Below, one piece after another: positions 13,038-25,406 of a stretch of DNA of 64,000 bases. Position numbers and translations under genes: made by a program. Origin of the DNA: Rhabdornis inornatus (lineage: Eukaryota; Chordata; Aves; Passeriformes; Rhabdornithidae); assembly GCA_013397075.1 (NCBI GenBank), contig VWZS01009726.1:1341841-1405840 (forward strand), given 5' to 3'. The notes beneath the pieces were generated by a model. That model worked only from the letters and a program-made list of their open reading frames with translations, made no database searches and was not told the origin of the DNA. How positions within the stretch are numbered: position 1 is the first letter of the stretch; the number at the start of each line of letters is the position of its first letter.

Positions 13038-15379
13038 CCGTCCCCCAACTTACAAGGACCAAACACCAAAATAATATTTTTCCTAGCTGTTGAGAGATTC
13101 CAGATTGTTACTGTCTAGCCCAAATTGCTTATGGTAAGCTGGTCTTCATTTGAACTTAGTTGATTAACAGTTATTCCAGCACAATACATCTAGATGTTAT
13201 GTGCACTGTACCTCAGGGTTTATTAATAACTTTTTTAATGTGGTTGAATTTTTTTTCCCAGCTCTATTCTCCATTTGTTTTCTGTGCTATGTCTTTGAGC
13301 TCATTGTGCTTCAGAAGTTTAGCTAACCAGAATGTGTGTGGAACTGGGAAAAAGGGCTATCTTGTCTAATTGGTGATACTGTTTTACAGGCTTATTTGTA
13401 ACTTCTTTGTTTATAACGTTAATAGGAATTGTAACTAAATAGAATAGGAAGATAATTTTTTAAGTGCCATTAAGGAAAACGTCAGAGAATCGTGACACTG
13501 ATTGTAGTCACAAAGTCATGGAGCTCTACAGTTTTAGCATTGCTAGGTTGGATGGTGTGTGTTCAAAAGGCTTATGTACTTCTCAATTTTAGAACATAAA
13601 CATTAACTAAAATCAGCTATTAAACATATGAAAAGTTTAGTCTCTTGAAGTCTCTATACAGTTACTGTATCAGACACTAACGCTGCAACTGAACACTCTT
13701 GTGAATGCTCTTGTGTTCAAACTTTTGAAGCACTATGTTTTTGCAGGATTAGTAATCTTAATTAAAATGTTAAATTCCATGGATTATTTCGGGGTTTTGT
13801 CTCTTAAATGTCAGCATACTTTCCTTTAGAGAGTATATCTGCCTGTATGCTGCATAAACAATGTATAATACCTTGTGTATTATTTATGTGTAAAATGAAC
13901 CAAACAGAAAAAATTTTCAGTATTGAATTCTATAAAATTACAAAAATAATTACATTGCCGTAATTGTACAAATGTGTACAGCAGGACAGTATGACTGAAA
14001 CTCTTTGTGTTTCTACACCAGTCACTAAAATCACTGATTAATTTAATAATTTTCTACCTATTGATCATTGGTCACCTCTTTATCTGTAAGTCCCTCAGCC
14101 TAATAATTTTGGAAAGCATCAGCAAATTTCAGTTATCATTTACAAGGCTGAAAGTCTCAAGGCAGTTTAGTTTGTGAAAAATTGTTGTTGAATAGAGGAG
14201 ATTCTTGTATTCCCATTGAGAAAGAGGCTGCAGCGTATGCTGTCTGTCTTTATCCAGCAGCTGAGACGTGTGGGAGTGGATTTGATCTGAGAGAAGGAAA
14301 CTGGATATGTTACAGAGGGCTAGTTGAGAGCCTGTGTGTGAAGGAATTGCTTCATTGTGTTGAGAGGATGAGGGGAAGTAATACAGCAATTCAGAAGAGA
14401 AGCTTCTTAACTCCCTGCAGTGCTATATAGCATCTCTTGTATGTGGGAGACATTAAAGTTGGAAAACAGGCAACAAGATGAATATTAGGACAAACGAGAT
14501 AACATGTCACTGGTCAATACTAATTCCAACGTGAGGGGGCAGTGATGTGTTTTTGCAATGCAGCTCACTAAATCTGTTTGTATAGAATTTTACATTGGTG
14601 TTTATTGTGGATTACTAAAGAAATGGTATACTGATGCATCTGTTTTCTTGGTGTGTATGGAAGAAGTTTGGAGGGATTTTAATTAATTTTCAAAGTCAAA
14701 AAAGAGGCAAAAATTGTGTGTCATAAAGACTTGTGTAAAATCAGCTGCTGCCTCAAGAGGTTAATTTCCTACCAGTTTTATTTTGTAAAGGTTATGAAGT
14801 ATCTGAGAGAGTTCAAGAGCAGAAATGCAAGGTTAAAAATTGGAAGAGACTACTGTATTAAGTACGTTTTGCTTCAGTGTTTAATCACTAGGCTTTTAGT
14901 CTGGTTAGGTTCCAGCCTAATAAAAGATCTTTAAAATACAAATAAAAATCAGTACACAACTGTGTTTAGGAAAGGGCAGCCCTACTAACAGCTAACATGA
15001 GGCATTCCAGAAAGTTGAGAAAAAACAAGCTGCTGCTTCCTCCCTAATACCTGTCACGACTATTTTATTAATGAAGATGGGTATTGCAACCTAAAGTATT
15101 CTCCATTTGACAGACCTGACTTAAATGAACTCTGATTTGCTTTTGCTCTTCTGTACATCCCTTAGCTATTTTCTTCCAATTAAATGAACTGTATCTAATA
15201 TCAGCCACTGCCTATGTGCCTGAGCATATAGTAAAGCAAAAAGAGCTTTACTTTCTTCGTTGGAGTAAAAATTGTGTGTGAAATATGTACTGCAGATGAG
15301 AAATAAACTTTTGAGCTACTGAGGTAGGTTAGTGTTCTCCCTTTGTTTCTCAGTGGTGGCTAGTGTTGTGACTGCTCCA

Positions 15380-15535
15380 CTTCACAAGGTTTGCACAGTC
15401 CCACTTCTCAAGCCTGTCCAGGTTCTTTTGGATGACACCGCTTCCCTCCAGCGTGGCACTGCATCACACAGCTCAGTCGTCGGCAAACTTGCCATGGGTG
15501 CACTCAGTCCCACTGTCCTACAGATCAGGGAAGCT
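15380..15535 (-). mobile_element. CR1 LINE internal fragment, antisense
   Basis: A roughly 150-bp fragment is recognisable by successive CR1 words such as caagcctgtccaggttcttt, ccctccagcgtggcactgca and cggcaaacttgcc. These match the antisense of a CR1 segment that normally lies upstream of its 3' end. Both ends are truncated. It lies within the NIPBL intron and has no coding capacity. Confidence 0.75.
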
Positions 15536-16181
15536 GCGTAATACCTACAGGCATTTGTTCTCTGCAAATGGATGGGTCTGAATTTGAGCATCGTCTGATT
15601 GTGTCCACTCCCTTTCTCTCTTCCCCCAGGGGGAGTTACTACAGGTTACTACGAGCATGACTAATGCTTACCCTGGTAGAAATATGTGTGCTCCTGCATT
15701 AGGGGGTGTCTTTCACTGAATCCACGGACCAGTCTCATCCTGTCTGTGCTTCTACTGCTTGTACTTTGATTTCTCTTTTTGTGTACTGTGGTGTCACTGC
15801 ACTAGTGTCGCATGGGCAGGAGAGACATCAGTGTCATTGTTTATCAAATTAGAGCAGCAGAGACCAAAGAAATGTGGTAGTAGTTACAGATTAAGAAGAT
15901 GGCTGCTTTATTTTTTTTTCTCTTAAGATTGCTTTATACTGATAAGCAACTTAAAATTGTACAGGATAGTACTTTTCACTAAGGTTTTTTTCTTACAATT
16001 TTTGTAGTTTGTGATGATTTGAGCACCTACTATAGAAAAACACATTATGCTAATACTGGTTTAGTAGTTGTACTAGGTAATCCTTGTCTCAAACTTCTTC
16101 ATTTTTTACTTGTTTTGTCAGCATCACTGTTTCTGCTGCCTGATCACTTTATGAATGAAACATACAGCTTTCACTAGTACG

Positions 16182-16252
16182 CACACAACACACACACACA
16201 CACACACACACATACACACACACACAGACATACACACACACACACGCACACA
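16182..16252. repeat. CA/TG dinucleotide microsatellite
   Basis: About 70 bp of nearly pure CA repeats, interrupted by CATA, CAGACATA and CACG. Such tracts vary in length between individuals. It lies deep in intron 1. Confidence 0.97.
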
Positions 16253-19200
16253 TTCTCCTGTGCTTGCGTCCCCCCTTTTCATTACTTCCACCTACATGCT
16301 GCAGCCACCTCTTTGGCTGTCAACTTAAATAAATATACAGCAGCTTCATGTTTTCTTGTGTTACTATTTTAACCTTAGACAGCTGCATCAGGCAGCTGAT
16401 TAATTAATGTTCACTCTTAATTTCCAATACTGACTTTTTCTGAGATGAAATTAGCTTTAAATGCTTTGTATTGTAAATATGTATGCTTGACCCATCCGAG
16501 ATACTTAAGTATTAGATTATGGTTTTTCAACTATATCTCCTTCTTTAGTATGTTTTTTGAAGTATTTTTGAAAGCATTTAGTTCTGGAAACTTATTGTCA
16601 TTGTATAAAACTGTAGCTCTGCAATAGAAACCAGAAATCTGCCCTCTTGTGGATAAATCTGTAGGATATGTGTGACCTCAGTCACAGTATCTTACCTGAA
16701 CGAGAGCTAAAGGATATTGATTCTCTTTGTGATTCTCATTCCTTAAGAAATTTTTTTAAGGATAGTTTATAGACTGATAGATAGCAGAGATTCATGTACT
16801 AACGAACAAGAAAAGTAGTTTTGTTGCAAAATGTAGAAGTTTAAAACTGACTATGAGACAAAGATTTGCAAATTTGTGATTTCAGATACGTTGACTTAAA
16901 AGAAAAGAAAATGTCCATTCTTCATCTAAATTATGAATTAGCTAATACATGGTTTTACTGGTTTAATTTGCTTATGCAGCTGAAGAAATCAAGATCATGG
17001 TGCTGTGGTTATAACTATATGATGTTACTCAACATACAGGAAACTGAAACTGCTTTTTAAAGTACTTTCATGCTAAATAAAGATTTCATAATCTAAGTGA
17101 AATAAAACAAGGCTATTTAAAGTACTCTACTGAATAGAATGTATTTTAGAAAGAGAAGTTGGATATCTAATATCATAGCTTTTCTTTAAAATTTAATTTT
17201 AATCCACCTTTTTACTTCTTGGAAAAATATCAGGTCACTTATATATAATACATTGTTTTAAATCCAAAGATATAATAAGTTAAAGAATACTCCGGTGAAT
17301 GAGAAATGAAACATTTAAATGTACATAGGAAACTGCCCAGTTCTGAGATTGTGCTCTGCTGTGATGGTGCTCTATCTGTGCTCTGCTACTGAAACTTTCT
17401 CTATTACTGCATAAACAGATTTTTCCTTTTGTTTTGTTTTTTACTCTCCTCGTGCATGCACGTGGCAAAGCTGGGGAAACCTGGTATTTTTGTTAGAGAC
17501 AAGGCAGTTTCTCAACCAAAAGGAATGTTTCATAAGTGCAGAGCTTGTACCTTTATATGATAACCAGTGGTCAGAATCCTCTCATCATTTAATTAATAAT
17601 TAAATGCTGCAATATCTGAAAAAAATACAATTGAAATTTGTTTTTATTTCTTATTTTATTTTTACTGGGTAATTTTTTTGTTTGCTTGGGTTGTTGTTAT
17701 TTTTTTCCTTTTATGCTTGTAGTTTCTCTTTGCTGGATGTCAATGTCTGTACTTCAATTGTTCCCAACTTACTTTCATCCTCTTTTCCTCCCTAACTTTG
17801 CCTTTACAGTAAAGGGCAATATAGATAATATACAAAAAAAAAAAAAAAAGGAAAAAGGATAACTTACAAAAATAACACTTTAAATTTGTACTTATTAACC
17901 ATAGCCTAAACTTTTAAAATATTACTTTCCTTGCTTGGCTTTTCTATATTAGTGTATATGATAATGATAACTTTTTCATGTGTTATTCTTTAGATATGCT
18001 GCCATTTCACTTTCCTTTCACTGAGAGGTTATTTGTGTTGCTTCCCTTGTACACTGCAGTTCCTTCCTCCATGAAATGTCTTTTATAGTATCCGTCCATT
18101 CTTATAAAGAAACAAGAGCACAAATACCTATGTACTGAATATACAAGATCACATATATTTATATAGACTGGTTTTCTTGTACTCTGTCTGAATTGCTACG
18201 CTACAGTCTAAGGTATTGGTTAAAAACCTTCCAGTGCAGATCTTTGATTTCCTTCATTCAGCTAATATAACTAACAGTTTCATTTTTTTCAGTTAAGGGA
18301 TAAAATATTACACTATTGTTAACAATTACTGAACAAGCCTGGCAATGGAAATTTTTAGATATTGAAAATTATTATTCTTCTTGACTAATAGTGAGCTGCT
18401 ACAAGAGTACTTTTAGCTCTTCTTACATTTGGGAATGGAGGTAAGGGAGAAAACCCCAACAAAACCTGTGTGACAGTCAAGCTATTGTTACATGCTGTAC
18501 TGGATGTTTTGTATGGAACAACCTGTACTGTTTTGAGCTGTCAGTCTTTATTCCCCTAACTGCTTGAGATTTTAAAACTTTAAATGAGTGAGTTTATTGA
18601 TGTTCTCAGTAGCATCAAATTTGAGTTGTAGTTTCACTGGATCTCAGTCTGTGCTTCTGGAATTGAATCCCACCTTGTTTGCCAATTTTATAACAGATGC
18701 AATTTTGCCCACAACACAACAGATGTAGTATTTGGACCCAGATATTACTATGTGGCTTCTTCATACTGTGTTTGTTTTGTAAACTAATCTCATCACTTAA
18801 TCCCATCAGTCTCTCTTTCTCTCATTCGCTCTCATCTGTTTATTCATTTCATTATGCTTACAAAAACTTCGTAATGTCAGAGGTGGACTTCTTGAATTGC
18901 CATGCTTACCCCCCAGCTGGTGCAGACAACCACATCCTTTCCCTTCTGTCACATCTGTACAATCTGGCTTTGGAGTAGTGGTGTTGCTTATCTCTACTAA
19001 CGTAAGGCTGTTCGAGAAATTGACAGTTCTGATGGTGAAAAACTCTGTTCTGGTTTTCTTTTTGCTTGCATTTATGTGCTCATTTATTGTTGTGTTAGCG
19101 TTGGCTTTCTTCCTTTGTAACCTTCTTTGTCCGCCTTAGAGAGAGCAACCGCATCCCCTCTTGACCTTTGTTTTGTTAGTTAAACAAACCAACCCCTTTT

Positions 19201-20304
19201 ACTCTTCTCTTACAAAGAAGGTTTACTTTTCCCCTGCTCACTGCACTTGCTCCACTCTTAGGTCTGGACCTCGCCAGATTCAAGTTTCTTATCGTGTATC
19301 TGTGGAGAATGTTTCTAATTTTAAGTGTCTGGTTTTGGAGGAATTTTTCCTGTAAAATGTCTACATAATTTTGTTTATTGCGGCAGTATTACTTGAATTA
19401 GGAATGAACTTGAATTAGGAGTGACAGCTTCTGTGTTAACAGCTTTCTCACATGATGAGGAAGTGAAAGTGAATAGACTTTTTTTCTTCTATTTCATTGT
19501 TTCTGTGCTACATAAAAAAAATTCTGATAATACCATCTAGTGACATGGCCTTTCCTTTGATGCAGTTTCAGTCAGGAGAAGTCATCAGACATGACATTTT
19601 TATAGTAGATGCAGTTTATGTGTGAAAGGTGTTCTTTAGTTTCTAGACTTTCAGTGAAAACTTGGATTTTAGAAGTGTTATCTCCTGTGGCTTTGTTGCT
19701 GCGGACTTATTATGGGACTTTTTTGGAGTACTTTCTTAGATTTTTAAAATTTCTTTTTAAGAATTGCTTATTTGTGGAACAAGGCAACCACTGAAATTCT
19801 GCATATATTTGTATTCATTCAGGGTAAAAAACCCTTGGGTATCGAGTAGTAGTGGAAACTGCTCTGAGGAAAGTTTTCTCCTGGATTAAAAAAACTCCCA
19901 AAACACAGCAATCCATGTAGAGTAAAATGTGTGTAGTCTGTAGCATTTTCTTTACTGACTAGATTTCTGTATCTGCAAGGTACTATAATTTTTAAAAAGT
20001 AATTTAGGTCAGAATGAGGCTGTGGCAGGTGCAGCAAAGGAAGTTAACCTCACTGTCAGTTCTGTTTAACCTCAGTGTTAGTATTTTTTTCGAAGAACAT
20101 TCAGATAGGGAAACTTTGAAAAGGTAATTTCACTGGCTGATGAAAACTTTGAGCACAGAAAGACTTATGACATTTGTTTTCCATGTCTTGGAGTCTGTGT
20201 TTATAAGCAGTGGTGCTCTACATTTTGCTATGTATTGCCGTATGTTGCCATGTTGGTGTGGCATAAGAGAGAATGTTACTAAGAAACATTACTAAGGAAA
20301 TCAT

Positions 20305-20399
20305 AAGGATCTCTTGATTTGTATGCGTTTATACATAATTCTCAAAAACTACAAGGATCTCATGGTTTGTATGTATTTTATACATAATTCTCAAAAATG
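20305..20399. repeat. Tandem duplication, 2 x about 48 bp
   Basis: The units 20305-20352 and 20353-20399 share aaggatctc, gtatg and tatacataattctcaaaaa, with a few substitutions. It is an intronic local duplication, older than the other two listed. Confidence 0.9.
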
Positions 20400-21381
20400 C
20401 GGGCAAGTCTAAGTAAATAATGGTTTCAGCATTTCAGTAAATAAGAGAAATGCTTATGTAAGGATTCTTTACTATTTCCCAAACTGTCAACACAGGGGCC
20501 GGTCTACAACAGGTAACCACATATCAAATTCCTTTAATGTGTTCATAAAAATCATGTCAATTTCACTATATACTAGGAGATTGTACTGTGTGATTTTTGT
20601 AAATTTTTTATTGTTTGGAACTGCAATTTCTGGGGTTTTTTTTAGCATTGCAGGCTTCCTTACATTTGGAAATGTAATTATATAACTAGTAAATCCAAGT
20701 GAACTAATTTCTTTTTATGTAGTTGAATATGAAATGTGCTGTTTTACAGGAAATAAAGGAGCTAGCTCAGTGGTGGCAAAACATTATTTTTTCCCCGGGA
20801 GGAGTAATTAGAATTTCTGGTAGTAGTTTGACCAGAGTTATGTATTGAACAACTGTTGTCAAATCAATTTTGAAATAGCTTCTACTTTTATAATGTACTT
20901 AGATTTTGTATTTGTCAGTATGTTTGCTCCTTTATTTTTGAATCTGTAAATTACTCCTTTTAGTTTTGCTAGTCTCTTTATGAAAATGCCTCCTTCTGCA
21001 AAACTGGGAAGTGAACATAGCAGCTAATTATTTAAACTGGTTATGCATTAAATGCTATCACACTTCAACATGAACTAACAGAATTTTCGTTATCTTTTTT
21101 TGAGTATTGTATAACCTAATCAAACTTTTTTTTAAAATTGCCTTATCTTGCATCTTTTTTTGATGAAGGAGATGCTTCTGAGACCAGAAGGAAGCTTGCC
21201 TTTTAGTTGGCTAATGCTGCCTGTTACTGAAAATCTGCACTGTTCTGCGCACTCTTTTAAAAATTTATTTAGTATGCAGCTGAAGTTAATATAGGTCTGT
21301 TTCATTTATGTTAATGAATGTAAAATTTTTAAAAAGTAAACTGAGAGATTCTATTTGGTTTTGTTTCTGTTTTGTGTTTAG

Positions 21382-21461
21382 TGCTTGGGAAATGGGAAGT
21401 AATGATAGCTGGCACCTGAACTGAAATATCTGTGTAGGCACTACTCTCCCAGAACTTCAGG
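21382..21461 (+). promoter_or_regulatory. NIPBL: NIPBL 5' leader in exon 2, with two short uORFs
   Basis: This is the untranslated part of exon 2, between the acceptor AG at 21380-21381 and the start codon. It contains two overlapping upstream ORFs in different frames: ATG at 21392 ending at TGA 21422-21424 (10 codons), and ATG at 21402 ending at TGA 21417-21419 (5 codons). Both terminate before the main start, so they could lower initiation or require reinitiation. The exon's left border is inferred from the pyrimidine-rich tract and AG and from memory of the vertebrate transcript; it could be off by some bases. Confidence 0.7.
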
Positions 21462-21525
21462 ATGAATGGGGATATGCCTCATGTTCCCATCACTACTCTT
21501 GCAGGGATTGCTAGTCTAACAGACC
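21462..21525 (+). CDS. NIPBL: NIPBL exon 2 coding part, residues 1-21
   Basis: This is the first coding exon of the cohesin loader. The ATG at 21462 has a purine (A) at -3, and the reading begins MNGDMPHVPITTLAGIASL, the characteristic NIPBL N-terminus. It is part of the segment that binds the partner MAU2 (SCC4), which holds the loader heterodimer together. The exon ends in phase 1 (a single C of codon 22) at a strong donor GTAAGT (21526-21531). Joining to exon 3 gives Asp-Leu-Leu-Asn. No other start is needed: the upstream ATGs in the leader are out of frame or closed by stops. Confidence 0.96.
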
Positions 21526-23989
21526 GTAAGTACTTTTCTTTTTCTCATCTTTAGTATGCTGTTTTCTACCTCTTTGGTAAATACTTGCATTTTCAAAATT
21601 CTAAAAAGGTTTTTGTTCTGAAAGTTCTTACAGTAGAATTTGTTTAAAATCAGACTTGCCATTAAGTATGTTAGCTTTGTTATTGCTTAAATTGTCATAG
21701 TTGATCCAAAAAACCCATACGTATTTAAGCATAAAGTGAAATGCAGGTTAAAAAACCCTTAAGGGAACCTGAAACAAAATATTAGAAATCATTATTTGTT
21801 TGCAATATCATTTAGTGACATATCTGGGTACCACACAAATAAAGAAAAACATAAATATGATAAAGTACTTCTAAAACATGCATACCATCATCTTCACTGA
21901 GAAGACAGAGATACAGGATTAGACTGATGCGCAACTAATCAAGAGAGTTGTAGAATATACTGAATATCCTTGTAACCTAGTTCATTAATTTTGAACTAGT
22001 TAATAGGTGCAGAAAATGAGTGCTAGAATAAAAATAAGCAGCTGAACCTGAGTCTTTTTTCTTTGCTGTTCAGCTTGCAAAAGTATCTTGCGAGGTGTGT
22101 GTGCTGACTTAAAGTACACCAGGAAGACGAAATGAAAGGAAAGAAAAATAACTATTTACATTACAAGCTGATAGTGACACAAGACCAAATCATTGTAATG
22201 TGACCAAAAAATAATTTCTGGTGAAAACTAAGAGGAGATTTATTATTATGTAGTGAGGTCCTAGAACAACTATTGCAGTAAGAGCAGTTGGGACAAAGAC
22301 ATGTCTTGTTTATATAAAGTGTAAGAAAGATTTTGTAGCTCAATTGTCTGTCTGAGGATAATTGGACTCAGTGGCCTTAGGTTCTTCTTTTAAGCAGTTC
22401 TGTTGTTACACTGCTGAAAATTGGAGGCTTTCCAAGAAACACGGGAAGTATATATATCCAGCAATTGGATTTAATTGCTCACAGTAAAAAAGGCAGATGT
22501 ATGAGGAAAAACCCCTTCATGTCCTTCTGGCATATTCTGAAGTGTTGAAGTGGAACATGCAGGTTATGTATTTAAAGGTGTATCTATGTATGACTACGTA
22601 TGTCTAATATCAGACCATCAGGATGCAAATAGTAAGTTTCTAGCTATGGACAGTTTTCCAGAACTAAGCATTTGCAGGTGAGGTTACTTAACTGGTGGAA
22701 ATCACCGATCAGACTCTGGTGCACGAGTTCCTTTAAACACTGAACTGTAATGGACAAGACCAGTTGTCCTGAAAACATGGATGATACGATGCCTGAAGGC
22801 AGTAGAGTAGGCTAGCTAAATTTATGCTACTTTAATCAGTATTTTGCTGATTTTGCTAACTTTTACAAGTTTCAGGCGCATTCAAGGTAATCTGATGCAA
22901 GTAATAACGCCAGCAATTTTAATATATTACACACATTTATTTGAATTACAATTTATTTCTAAGTACAGCAATGATATACATTATACGGGGTAAAAATGCT
23001 GGAATCACCCCACTTTTTAAATTTCAAAATATGAAAGAACAAAAAATATGTTTCGCTTAGATTGGGGTTTTTTTCTGAAGTTGTTTCTAACGGTTCAGCT
23101 AAAACCTTGATCTCAGGGATGTGATCAGCCTGGTAACTTGCAGTTAGAGTCAGCTTGTTTTCCTGAACCATCTGAGGTTCAGTGCTCTGAACCTAGCCTC
23201 TGAACCTTTACACTGTATCTAGCCTTTTGACCTCTCCTGGCTTAGCCTCCTCTGGTCTGTGTAGCTCTACAATTGTCTGGTCAAGCTTTCTTATATGTAC
23301 GCTTCCTTGCTATGTCTGAAGACCTAAGAATGACCTAGGAAATTGAAGTGTGCTTATGATCTGATTGAAACAGTGTTTTCCCTAAATCTTTTAATGAGAT
23401 TTGTGAGTAAGTTTTTCTGACTGAATTGACATTTCAATGAACATATCAACCAACAATACTAGGCCTGTCTTGAGAAGATGGTTTACGTAGGAATAAATAC
23501 AAGAAAAGAAGAATAAACTGAGAATTTAATTAGTGGGTTTAATTGGTTGTAGGGTTGTTTGGGTTTTTAGGTGGTTGGTTTTTTTTTTGTTTTTCCTTAA
23601 AGACCTTAGAAAGTGGTAACACGGATTAAATATTCAGATTGGAGTAGGCAACTGAAATCCTCAATGTCCTTACAGTACTGCATGAAGCTACAGAAATTTT
23701 GCACTTCCTTTTTTTTAACCATGCTTTTGGGTCCAGGAGAGAGGTGCCATAACATAATAAAAGGCTTAATATTCTGGAATGTTTAGAGTCCAGTGTGGGT
23801 ATGTGAGTGGGGATGTGTGTGTTTCTTTGTGTGAATTCCAGAATTAAAAAAAATGCAGCAGTGTTCCCTGTATTTTAATCTAATTGTCAGGTTTTCTTTC
23901 TTAATCTTGTGAGAGTAAGTGGGTGTCCACATTTGTATGTTTGTTTCTCATTAAATGATTCTTAAGTTCTTCCTGTTTTCTAATAACAG
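21526..23989 (+). other. NIPBL intron 2
   Basis: This intron is about 2.5 kb, with donor GTAAGT and acceptor taataacag. It has no recognisable gene, RNA or transposable element. Parts around 21740-22260 are A-rich on the + strand, in contrast to the T-rich trend elsewhere. A poly-T tract lies near 23580-23595. Confidence 0.9.
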
Positions 23990-24155
23990 TTTTGAACCAG
24001 CTGCCTCTTCCATCACCTTTACCTGCTACCACAACAAAAAGCCTGCTTTTCAATGGACGGATAGCTGAAGAGGTGAACTGCCTTCTGGCTTGCAGGGATG
24101 AAAATCTGGTTTCACAGCTTGTCCACAGTCTCAATCAGGTGTCAACAGATCACAT
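23990..24155 (+). CDS. NIPBL: NIPBL exon 3, residues 22-76
   Basis: This exon encodes the conserved N-terminal block containing LLNQLPLPSPLPATTTKSLL, then a Cys/Leu-rich helix-like segment (EEVNCLLACRDENLVSQLVH) and HSLNQVSTDH. In NIPBL this region contacts the TPR superhelix of MAU2. It enters in phase 1 and leaves in phase 2 (AT of Ile77) at the donor GTATGT (24156). Reading is open across all 166 nt and matches recalled vertebrate NIPBL nearly residue for residue, as expected for a constrained interaction surface. An antisense open frame at 23901-24134 is its shadow. Confidence 0.96.
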
Positions 24156-25275
24156 GTATGTATTTTGAGCTTCTACATCAGATCACTATCCTTACTCCTT
24201 GAAATCAAAATTAACTGGATTGAGAATGATATGTAAGAATATGAAAATTTAGAGTATGGAGGTTTTTCCTTAGGTTTGCTTAGCAAGTGGCTGCAATATA
24301 AGAGTCAAATGTTTCAAGGTAGACAACGTTAATAATTGTCCATCAACCCTTACACATAACTGTGGGGGTTATTTTACAGATCTGACACTTACTCCATTCT
24401 TGATAGGTAAGAGTGCAGACTTTGTGGTGTTGATTGCTCAATACTAATTTGCCTTCAATGTCAGTCACTAATACACCTAGACAAATTGCCCAAAAGAAAA
24501 TTTTTGACACCTGTGTCAATTCTGATTGGGTATTGAACTTAAGTAGTTTGAGAATTGAGCCATCAAGTATGCTAATATATTCTATTTTTGTTTGTGGTTT
24601 TTTTTTTTGCTTCTCCCTGGTGTCCTTTGAATTGTTTTGTGTTGACAACCCTGTTGTTTCCTTACTTGTTTTGTTCAAATGGAAGTAGCTTTTAAAAGTC
24701 CTCAAAGCATACAAGAAGTAAGTGCACAGATGCATTTATAGAAAATCCATTGCATGTCTTTATGGTTCAGAGGGAATCCTGTGATCTCAAAGATATACCA
24801 ATTTCCCCTTTTCAAAATAAAAGATTTTCAAAGCATTGGGTTGAAACCTGAATGTTATACTTTCACACATATGTTATTTTCACTCCTACAGTAATATGCT
24901 CTTGATGTTATGCACAAGCATTCCTTTATAGAGAAGATCGTGATATAAAAATTGGCCTAAGAAACTTCTTATGATAGTCTTAAACTGACAGCCACATATA
25001 TATAAGACCATAGTGACAGAAAATGACTGTGAGGACTTCTAGGAAACATTTCTTCTGCCATTTCTTAAGGAAGAGAGTGAAAAAAAATAGAGGCAGGAAG
25101 CAGTGCTTTGCAGACTTGATTTTTCCTCTATTTTAACAGTAAATTGTCTTCTTTCATTTTGGTTTTGGTTATTTTTTTGTTTTTTTTGGTTTTGGTTTTT
25201 TCTTTACTTGACTCATAGTTTCTTATAATTTGAAAATGCATTTGCCTCTTTATTTGCTTACTTCCACAATTCCAG
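24156..25275 (+). other. NIPBL intron 3
   Basis: A 1.1 kb intron with donor GTATGT and acceptor caattccag. It contains T-homopolymer and GGTTTT-like low-complexity sequence near 25155-25205 and 24595-24615. No gene, RNA or mobile element is recognised; the 130-codon antisense open frame at 24343-24735 has no similarity I know of. Confidence 0.9.
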
Positions 25276-25406
25276 AGAGTTGAAAGATAACCTTGGCAGT
25301 GATGATCCAGAAGGAGATATACCAGTCTTGCTGCAGGCTGTCCTGGCAAGGAATCCTAATGTTTTCAGGGAGAAAAGCATGCAAAACAGATATGGAGTAC
25401 AAAGCG
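25276..25406 (+). CDS. NIPBL: NIPBL exon 4, residues 77-120
   Basis: This exon encodes ELKDNLGSDDPEGDIPVLL followed by QAVLARNPNVFREKSMQNRY and GVQS. It completes the conserved N-terminal MAU2-binding region of the cohesin loader. It begins by completing the Ile codon (AT|A) and ends in phase 1 (G|GG) at the donor GTAAGG (25407). The acidic loop (SDDPEGD) and the amphipathic VLLQAVLARNP helix are visible. There is no frameshift or stop. The + frame continues open into intron 4 for about 270 nt by chance, which should not be mistaken for an exon extension. Confidence 0.96.

Larger units (their letters stand above)
1..21381 (+). other. Intron 1 of NIPBL (3' part); no gene seen
   Basis: This 21.4 kb stretch holds no exon that I can support. 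It is AT-rich, CpG-poor and mostly T-rich on the + strand, as expected for a sense-strand intron. It lacks the CpG island expected at a housekeeping promoter such as that of NIPBL, so I infer that exon 1 and the promoter are further upstream. Recognisable contents are CR1 fragments near 4410-4850, 7611-8330 and 15380-15535, a CA microsatellite at 16182-16252, inverted repeats at 248-333 and 13008-13037, and small tandem duplications near 3608 and 20305. The open frames in it are short, lack similarity that I recognise and look like chance. The acceptor closing the intron is tttgtgtttag at 21371-21381. Confidence 0.8.

Noticed and set aside
24343..24735. 130-codon antisense open frame in intron 3
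   Set aside because: No known similarity. It overlaps a + strand frame and a T-homopolymer, which favours chance.
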